DNA of 10,481 nucleotides from Thermoproteota archaeon. Lineage in GTDB: Archaea; Thermoproteota; Bathyarchaeia; Bathyarchaeales; Bathycorpusculaceae. Under the pieces are notes generated by a model, which saw only the letters and a program-made list of their open reading frames with translations, searched no databases and was not told the origin of the DNA. Positions 6,141 through 10,481 of the stretch are shown here, in pieces (the first letter of the stretch is position 1; every line of letters starts with the position of its first letter). The DNA is taken from assembly GCA_012511995.1 (NCBI GenBank), contig JAAZFA010000364.1, positions 1-10,481 of the forward strand, read 5' to 3'. Both the position numbers and the translations under genes were made by a program.

Positions 6141-8556
6141 GCCACTAAAACCTGAAGAACTTCGCATAGGTGTTTTTGTTTGTCATTGCGGCCTCAACAT
6201 CGCTGGAACGATAGATGTACACGCAATCGCCGAATACGCAAAGACCCTACCTGACGTTGTTTTCGTTAAAGAAAACCGTTACACATGTGCAGACCCAGGA
6301 CAGGAAGAAATATGTGCCGCCATCCGAGACCAGAAACTCAACCGCGTAGTAATTGCAGCCTGTAGCCCACGTATGCATGAGCCTACTTTCCGCAGAACAG
6401 TCGCCGAAGCAGGTCTCAACAGCTTTCTGTTTGAAATGGCAAACATTCGCGAATTTGCCTCATGGTGCCACCAAAGCGACCCAGCGGCAGCAACTGACCG
6501 GGCTAAAGACACGGTGCGTATGGCAATCGCCAAGGTACGACTAATGCAACCTCTAGAAACCTTAGAGGTCCCAGTAACCAACAAAGCCTTAATCATTGGA
6601 GGGGGAATTGCAGGTATAAACGCTGCATTGGACCTCGCTGAGCAAGGTTATAAAGTCTATATCCTTGAGAAGTCCCAAAGCATAGGTGGCCATATGGCAG
6701 CACTTGACAAGACTTTTCCTACTTTAGATTGTAGCATATGTATTGAAGGTCCAAAGATGGTAGATTGTGCACGTCACCCTAACATCACCATTTTTGCCAA
6801 TAGTGATCTATTAAAATGTGAAGGGTATGTCGGTAATTTCCGAGTTACAATTCGCAAAAATCCCCGCTATGTTATCCCGGAAAAATGCACTGGATGCGGC
6901 GAATGCAAAGACGCTTGTCCTATTGAATACCCCAACGAATGGGATATGAATCTGGGTACGCGAAAAGCCATATCAGTACCATTTGACCAGGCCGTTCCGC
7001 TTGTGTATAGTATTAACAAAGATTACTGTATCGAGTGCTTCAAATGCACAGAAGCATGTGGTAAACGTGATGCAATCGATTTTGACCAAACACCCGAAGA
7101 AATCGTCGTTGAGGTTGGTGCAATCGTTGTTTCTACGGGATTTGATGTTTATGAACCATATGATATGCCGCTTCTGGGTTATGGTAAATATCCTAACGTC
7201 GTCACTAGTATGGAATTTGAGCGGCTCATACTAGCTGCAGGACCTACAGGCGGCAAGGTTATCCGCCAAAGCGACGGTCAGAAACCAAATCGTATTGCAT
7301 TTATCCAATGTGTTGGTAGCAGAGATCAGAGTCATTATCCTTATTGTAGCAACTTTTGTTGTATGTATACCCTCAAACACGTTGTACAACTCAAGGAAAA
7401 GTACAAAGACAACATAGAAATCTACGTTTTCTACATAGACATACGTACACCTGGCAAAGACTATGAAGAGTTCTACAACCGAGCACGCCAAGAAGGAGTT
7501 AACTTTATCCGGGGACGTGTAAGTCGAATAGATGAAGACCCAGTTACCCATAACCTCACAGTCCACAGCGAAGATTCACTGATAGGACATCCCATTGAAA
7601 TCGAAGCAGACATGGTGGTCCTCGCTACAGCTGCGATTCCTAAGAAGGGTTCAGAAGAAATCGCCCGAATCCTAAACCTTAGCCGCGATTCAAATGGCTT
7701 CTTTATGGAAGCACACCCTAAACTCAAACCTATAGATGCACCCACCGACGGTATCTTCTACGCAGGCACTTGTGCAGGACTAAAAGATATTCCTTACAGC
7801 GTCTCACAGGGAAGCGGAGCAGCCTCACGTGCAGCTACTGTAATTAGTAAACCGAAATGGAAAATTGAACCAATTATCAGTGTTGTCGACCAAGAGAAAT
7901 GCAAGAAATGTGGTATTTGCATAGATAAATGTCCATATGGCGCTATTCGCCAAGAACCGAATCAACCAGCCAACATTATCACAGCAAGCTGTCATGGTTG
8001 TGGTACATGCGTCGCCGAATGCCCTTCACATGCAATAACACAAATGCACTATACTGATGCCCAAATATTTGCTCAAGTTCGTGCTGCACTTCAAGAGAAC
8101 CCAGAAGAAAAAATCCTCACATTCCTCTGTAACTGGTGCAGCTACGCAGGCGCAGACCTTGCAGGCATTAGCCGATGCGATTATCCTGCCAGTGTCCGAG
8201 CTATCCGTGTAATGTGCAGTGGCAGAGTCGGTCGTGAATTCATAATAGAAGCACTCCGCCTAGGCGCAGGCGCCGTACTCATAGGTGCATGCCATCTGCC
8301 GTATGACTGTCACTATATCAACGGTAACTATAGGATGAAGGAAAGAACTGACGCACTCAAAACCACTTTAACTAAGCTTGGTATGAGTCCTGAGCGTTTT
8401 AGAGTAGAATATGTTTCAGCTGCCGAAGGAATTCATTTTGCAGAAATCATCAAAGAAATAGATAACCAACTCAAGACATTGGGTAAAATGAAGATTCAAA
8501 CAGAAACCGCCAAACTAAAACCCTTTCTAGAAAACATGCTTAAACAAAATTCCTAA
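6133..8556 (+). CDS. hdrA: HdrA-like flavin-bifurcating subunit fused to a C-terminal MvhD-like domain
   Basis: CoB-CoM heterodisulfide reductase subunit A family, 807 residues, cytosolic; the FAD subunit that splits or merges electrons between ferredoxin and other carriers. Domains: N-terminal HdrA domain (FVCHCGLNIAG at 15-25; AACSPRMHEP at 75-84), FAD Rossmann fold IIGGGIAGINAALDL (154-168), TLDCSICI with PKMVD (197-211), an inserted ferredoxin (C252/255/258/262 and C299/302/305/309), a second thioredoxin-reductase part with QCVGSRD and C405, C409, C410, FAGT-like FYAGTCAG (542-549), a C-terminal two-cluster ferredoxin (C590/593/596/600 and C620/623/626/630), then an MvhD domain (about 660-785) with FLCNWCSYAGADLAG, VRAIRVMCSGRV and GACHLPYDCHY. 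MvhD normally links Hdr to a [NiFe]-hydrogenase or formate dehydrogenase, so the fusion builds that link in. ATG 6133 has GGAGATG seven bases upstream. No HdrB or HdrC is adjacent. No lesions. Confidence 0.95.
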   Translation: MSRPLKPEELRIGVFVCHCGLNIAGTIDVHAIAEYAKTLPDVVFVKENRYTCADPGQEEICAAIRDQKLNRVVIAACSPRMHEPTFRRTVAEAGLNSFLFEMANIREFASWCHQSDPAAATDRAKDTVRMAIAKVRLMQPLETLEVPVTNKALIIGGGIAGINAALDLAEQGYKVYILEKSQSIGGHMAALDKTFPTLDCSICIEGPKMVDCARHPNITIFANSDLLKCEGYVGNFRVTIRKNPRYVIPEKCTGCGECKDACPIEYPNEWDMNLGTRKAISVPFDQAVPLVYSINKDYCIECFKCTEACGKRDAIDFDQTPEEIVVEVGAIVVSTGFDVYEPYDMPLLGYGKYPNVVTSMEFERLILAAGPTGGKVIRQSDGQKPNRIAFIQCVGSRDQSHYPYCSNFCCMYTLKHVVQLKEKYKDNIEIYVFYIDIRTPGKDYEEFYNRARQEGVNFIRGRVSRIDEDPVTHNLTVHSEDSLIGHPIEIEADMVVLATAAIPKKGSEEIARILNLSRDSNGFFMEAHPKLKPIDAPTDGIFYAGTCAGLKDIPYSVSQGSGAASRAATVISKPKWKIEPIISVVDQEKCKKCGICIDKCPYGAIRQEPNQPANIITASCHGCGTCVAECPSHAITQMHYTDAQIFAQVRAALQENPEEKILTFLCNWCSYAGADLAGISRCDYPASVRAIRVMCSGRVGREFIIEALRLGAGAVLIGACHLPYDCHYINGNYRMKERTDALKTTLTKLGMSPERFRVEYVSAAEGIHFAEIIKEIDNQLKTLGKMKIQTETAKLKPFLENMLKQNS

Positions 8557-8835
8557 ACCCCTAAAAGTTCCTGCAAACTTATGCAATCGTTGCGATGAGA
8601 TGGCGCTTATTAGATTTAGTAATAGCCAAACACAATTCCAAGCAACCCAAACATCAACATCAAAAAATTAGTCAAGTCATTGCAATCAACAAACAACTGG
8701 ACACAAATTAGACTCGCAAACTGGTATCTATCTTCAATTTCTCATTCGCCAGCAGTTAATCTGCTGAGCTTTGCCGATTACACATTGGAGATAGTATAAT
8801 GCGGTGAGTAACCAAAACTTTTCACTTAGAGGACA
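8557..8835. other. Intergenic region after hdrA, no gene recognised
   Basis: About 280 bases between the hdrA stop and the end of a convergent small gene. No frame of useful length on either strand resembles a protein, and no strong T-run terminator follows hdrA. The only structure I see is a 6-bp hairpin at 8750-8766, which may terminate one of the two converging transcripts. Confidence 0.45.
8750..8766. repeat. Hairpin CAGCAG-TTAAT-CTGCTG
   Basis: Perfect 6-bp inverted repeat with a 5-base loop in the convergent gap between hdrA and the minus-strand small genes. There is no T-run directly after it on the plus strand, so a terminator role is only a possibility. Confidence 0.4.
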
Positions 8836-8997
8836 TCACCAGCTAGCAGTTGCGTCGTGACCTTTTTGGGCCAATGCTTTCTTCTTCTGGTCACTGATAT
8901 CGGGTGGAACATCTACACGGTGACCTCCTTCTTCAAAAATTTCGCTCTTCTTTTTCTTATTTTGAACAGTAAATGAACCACGCTCGTTTTTTTCCAT
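8836..8997 (-). CDS. Small hydrophilic protein of 53 residues, unknown function
   Basis: The minus-strand frame from ATG 8997 to TGA 8836-8838 begins MEKNERGSFTVQ, continues with a KKKK stretch, SEIFEEGGHRVDVPPD and QKKKALAQKGHDATASW. It has no hydrophobic segment and is rich in Lys, Glu and Gly, so it is likely soluble and partly disordered. Support for a real gene is a GGGAGTGA site (a good SD match) five bases before the ATG, protein-like composition with balanced charges, and its position 53 bases after another small gene on the same strand, with which it may share the divergent promoter near 9330. I do not recognise the family. The glycine/lysine-rich end recalls small stress-associated proteins, but I would not assign that. 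Confidence 0.6.
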   Translation of the reverse strand: MEKNERGSFTVQNKKKKSEIFEEGGHRVDVPPDISDQKKKALAQKGHDATASW

Positions 8998-9029
8998 GAA
9001 AAAGTCACTCCCAAACTACCGAATAATAG

Positions 9030-9049
9030 CGCACTCTATTAGAGGAGCG
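9030..9049 (-). repeat. Imperfect stem-loop between the two small genes
   Basis: Bases 9030-9049 contain the tight palindrome CTCTA-T-TAGAG extended by CGC/GCG with a two-base bulge. It starts at the end of the 69-residue gene and lies before the SD of the 53-residue gene, so it could be an intercistronic processing or attenuation element. Evidence is only the pairing. Confidence 0.3.
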
Positions 9050-9050
9050 T

Positions 9051-9260
9051 TTACTTCCTAAGTTTAACTTTAACTGACCATTCAAGCTTATCAGTCAGAG
9101 TTGTTGCATCTTCGTCTATGTTGTTTGTTTTTAAATAGTCAGAGAGTGACTGTTCAACTTTGTCCCAAACCACATCATTATCGAGCTGATCAACAAGAGT
9201 TCGCCCTACGTTTTCACAGACTTCCATAGCCTGTTTGTCGTTCATGTTTATTGTTTCCAT
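9051..9260 (-). CDS. Small acidic protein of 69 residues, unknown function
   Basis: The frame begins METINMNDKQAMEVCENVGR and ends WSVKVKLRK at TAG... the last codons before 9051; the middle is acidic and helical (TLVDQLDNDVVWDKVEQSL, then NNIDEDATTLTDKLEW). There is a single cysteine and no signal peptide or membrane helix, so a small soluble, probably helical protein is expected. The ATG at 9260 is preferred over the ATG at 9245 because GTGATC, which matches the anti-SD sequence, lies just upstream of it. A strong TATA (TTATATAAA on this strand, 9328-9336) about 70 bases upstream supports transcription. It is divergent from the decayed tail genes and followed by the 53-residue gene. I do not recognise the family; it could be a regulator or immunity-like companion of the neighbouring locus, which is only a guess from position. 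Confidence 0.6.
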   Translation of the reverse strand: METINMNDKQAMEVCENVGRTLVDQLDNDVVWDKVEQSLSDYLKTNNIDEDATTLTDKLEWSVKVKLRK

Positions 9261-9327
9261 ATTCGATCACAAAAAACTAAGAAAAATAAGAGTATTAACG
9301 TACGTGACTGTGCATCATCTATAACAA

Positions 9328-9336
9328 TTTATATAA
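9328..9336 (-). promoter_or_regulatory. TATA box for the minus-strand small genes
   Basis: On the minus strand the site reads TTATATAAA, an excellent archaeal TATA match. Initiation would be near 9305, leaving a leader of about 45 bases to the ATG at 9260. The core is nearly symmetrical, so some plus-strand use is possible, but the plus-strand gene has its own element at 9358-9368. Confidence 0.55.
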
Positions 9337-9339
9337 TTT

Positions 9340-9354
9340 TTCGTATTTTACGAA
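9340..9354. promoter_or_regulatory. Candidate operator TTCGTA-TTT-TACGAA between divergent promoters
   Basis: A perfect 6-bp inverted repeat with a 3-base centre lies between the minus-strand TATA (9328-9336) and the plus-strand TATA-like element (9358-9368). It covers the expected BRE position of the minus promoter. Such a site would fit a dimeric winged-helix or ribbon-helix-helix repressor controlling both directions. Binding is not shown; the symmetry and position are the evidence. Confidence 0.5.
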
Positions 9355-9357
9355 TAC

Positions 9358-9368
9358 ATAAATATTTA
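9358..9368 (+). promoter_or_regulatory. TATA-like element for the tail-gene remnants
   Basis: ATAAATATTTA lies about 30 bases before a GAGGT SD (9390-9394), which is 8 bases before the ATG at 9403. The signals remain intact although the downstream genes are broken, which suggests recent decay. Confidence 0.45.
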
Positions 9369-9402
9369 GAGCAGACTAGCAGCTAACAAGAGGTAAATTG
9401 TG

Positions 9403-9852
9403 ATGTCAACTCAAAAGAATGCAGTAACTCAAAGAAAACACCTTATGGAAACTATAGATTTAGAGTTGAAATAAGTGGTGTCACCTAAGCAAGCTTTACT
9501 GAAGTTTCCATTCCCGAATAAGCAAACGAAGTTATTGAACACCGATAAGGAACCGATCCCACTGTAGTTCGAAAGTTACCAAGAAAAAACATCTATGGAA
9601 CCTCATTTTAATGGGGGCTGACCTCATCAATGGAACTTTATTACTGGCGCAAAAACATTGAACAAGGAAAAAATCTTCTGCCCGCCAAAATATATCTTAT
9701 AATAATTGATGCAAAGGGTAATGATTTGCACGGTGGGATTTCACAAATGCTTGACCCGCTAAGTATGAGGCACCCGACATAACGCTCAACATAACGAAAT
9801 TACTATCGAAACACTTGAATCGTATTTTAAACCCTATAAAAAGTCTAATTAA
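9403..9852 (+). pseudogene. Contractile-tail tube protein (T4 gp19 / Pvc1-like), decayed pseudogene
   Basis: Joining three frames gives about 149 residues, the usual size of a gp19-type tail tube protein, which forms the inner rigid tube of phage tails and extracellular contractile injection systems. The pieces in order are MSTQKNAVTQRK, a shift near 9440, then YGNYRFRVEISGVT, ASFTEVSIPE, ANEVIEHR, GTDPTVVRKLPRKNIYGT, WGLTSSMELYYWRKNIEQG and IYLIIIDAKGNDL, a one-base loss near 9730, WDFTNA, PAKYEAPDITLN, a shift near 9792, and NEITIETLESYFKPYKKSN ending at TAA 9850. These match family hallmarks: FRVEI-G, the VIE-REG-DPT-VRKLPG strand, W-RRN, D--GN---RW-F--AWP-KYE-P, and NEI-IETLE. In-frame stops are TAA at 9486, 9519, 9546 and 9609 and TGA at 9752 at the invariant Trp position. 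SD GAGGT at 9390. It is followed after 13 bases by a DUF4255 remnant. Family assignment is from recognised motifs, not a search. Confidence 0.85.
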
Positions 9853-9865
9853 ACAAGGGAACAAC

Positions 9866-10444
9866 GTGAGTTATAAAAATATAGCTAGTGATACCAAGAC
9901 TCTTGCCTTAGAGTTTGGAATATAATAGAAAAAGATCAAGAATTAAAAAAATATTCAGAACAAGGAACAAATATGTTTTCTTGCCCCTGATGATGCCCAA
10001 AAATCACTGCAAAAGCTCGCTCTTTCTCTATAGTATTTATGAATATACTGCTTTACGTAATCAACTTCAGACTCAACAATCTGGCAAGCCAAAGACGATG
10101 CTCTACCTATTTACGTTGTTTAATAACGCCCCTCACGAAAAACCCTGCAACTGACTAACTGGTGCTTGGAAAAGTCATACAACATTTTACAGGGAAACCA
10201 ATACTCATAGGGCTCTAAATTACAAGATAGTTTGAAAGAAAGATGGAGAAATACTAAAAGTAATATTGGGTATGCAAACGAGGAGACAAACAAGCTTTGG
10301 GTCATGTTATCAAAGCCTTATAGATTGAGCGTAAGCTACAGCGTTTTTCCTGTAGAGATAAAAGCTACTGAAGCGGAAAAGGTTGCTATCAAGAACCAGA
10401 GTCTACCAATAAAAAATATAGGCAAGAAAGCTAAATACATCTAA
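9866..10444 (+). pseudogene. DUF4255 (Pvc16-type) tail-associated protein, decayed pseudogene
   Basis: DUF4255 proteins belong to phage-tail-like contractile systems and probably act at tube or sheath termination. The composite, about 193 codons from a GTG at 9866 with AAGGGA upstream, reads VSYKNIASDTKTLALEFG, IIEKDQELKKYSEQGTNMF, PDDAQKSLQKLA, SLFLYSIYEYTALRNQ, a linker to MLYL, PIYVV, ITPLTKNPATD, a TAA, LVLGKVIQHFTGKPILIG, then an uninterrupted end from KLQDSLKE through LWVMLSKPYRLSVSYSVFPVEI to TAA 10442-10444. The hallmarks are the SPDDA segment, LFLY-I-EYTALRN, Y-ITP, the D-LVLGK-IQ-F--KPIL helix and the W--LSKPYRLSVSY-V-PV-I strand pair. Frame changes occur near 9918, 9985, 10015, 10110-10120 and 10215, with a stop inside D-L at about 10156. 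The last ~75 codons are intact and could still be translated from an internal start, though no SD supports this. Confidence 0.85.
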
Positions 10445-10450
10445 AGCACA

Positions 10451-10467
10451 CGCAATTTTTATTTGCG
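10451..10467 (+). terminator. Weak hairpin after the DUF4255 remnant
   Basis: CGCAA and TTGCG at 10451-10455 and 10463-10467 flank TTTTTAT, seven bases after the stop. The T-rich loop and following AATCTTTT could end the transcript. Pairing is only 5 bp. Confidence 0.3.
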
Positions 10468-10481
10468 GTAATCTTTTACAG

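Noticed and set aside
9403..9852. TAA recoded as an amino acid in the tube gene
   Set aside because: The gene also needs at least three frameshifts, and neighbouring intact genes use TAA as a normal stop, so decay is simpler.
9915..10154. 79-codon plus-strand frame as an independent gene
   Set aside because: Only its middle (SLFLYSIYEYTALRNQ onward) matches DUF4255; its first part is an off-frame reading of the same decayed gene.
10120..10305. Minus-strand 61-codon frame over the DUF4255 remnant
   Set aside because: The plus strand explains this stretch fully; the antisense frame has no SD or recognisable motif.

Overview
This window looks like chromosomal DNA of an uncultured anaerobic archaeon, most likely of the Bathyarchaeia. 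The reasons are a PyrDB/PyrK dihydroorotate dehydrogenase pair with TTG starts, an archaeal HdrA fused to an MvhD-like domain beside a six-cluster polyferredoxin, AT-rich TATA-like elements, GGTG/GAGGT-type Shine-Dalgarno sites, and small stand-alone winged-helix and secreted 'Y-x-VPPTYGIDPYT' type proteins that I associate with this group. The taxon is an inference from memory of families, not a search result.

Layout. 1-1220 (minus): the N-terminal ~406 residues of an APC-family amino-acid permease running off the left edge. 1393-2286 (plus): a secreted, C-terminally anchored protein that is a pseudogene (two frameshifts plus an internal TAA). 2258-2506 (minus): a convergent, overlapping, frameshifted remnant of a small winged-helix regulator. 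2507-3014: T-rich, no convincing gene. 3060-3110 (plus): a 16-residue lysine-rich micro-ORF with its own TATA box, SD and T-run. 3272-4189 and 4194-4982 (plus): pyrD and pyrK, four bases apart. 5199-6140 and 6133-8556 (plus): a polyferredoxin and a HdrA-MvhD fusion, overlapping by 8 bases. 8836-8997 and 9051-9260 (minus): two small unrecognised genes in one direction. 9261-9402: a compact divergent promoter region with a 15-bp inverted repeat. 9403-9852 and 9866-10444 (plus): decayed remnants of two contractile-tail genes, a T4 gp19/Pvc1-type tail tube protein and a DUF4255 (Pvc16-like) protein.

How the parts work together. PyrD oxidises dihydroorotate to orotate in pyrimidine synthesis and PyrK moves the electrons through FAD and [2Fe-2S] to NAD+. 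The polyferredoxin and HdrA-MvhD proteins form a second redox unit that would bifurcate or confurcate electrons between ferredoxin and other carriers; no HdrB, HdrC or hydrogenase subunit lies in the window, so its partners must be encoded elsewhere.

The most notable hidden content is the right end. Read across frames it is a broken tube plus DUF4255 pair of the kind found in extracellular contractile injection systems (eCIS) and phage-tail-like particles. Four pseudogenes sit beside four long, lesion-free genes, so the lesions look like real decay rather than general sequencing error.
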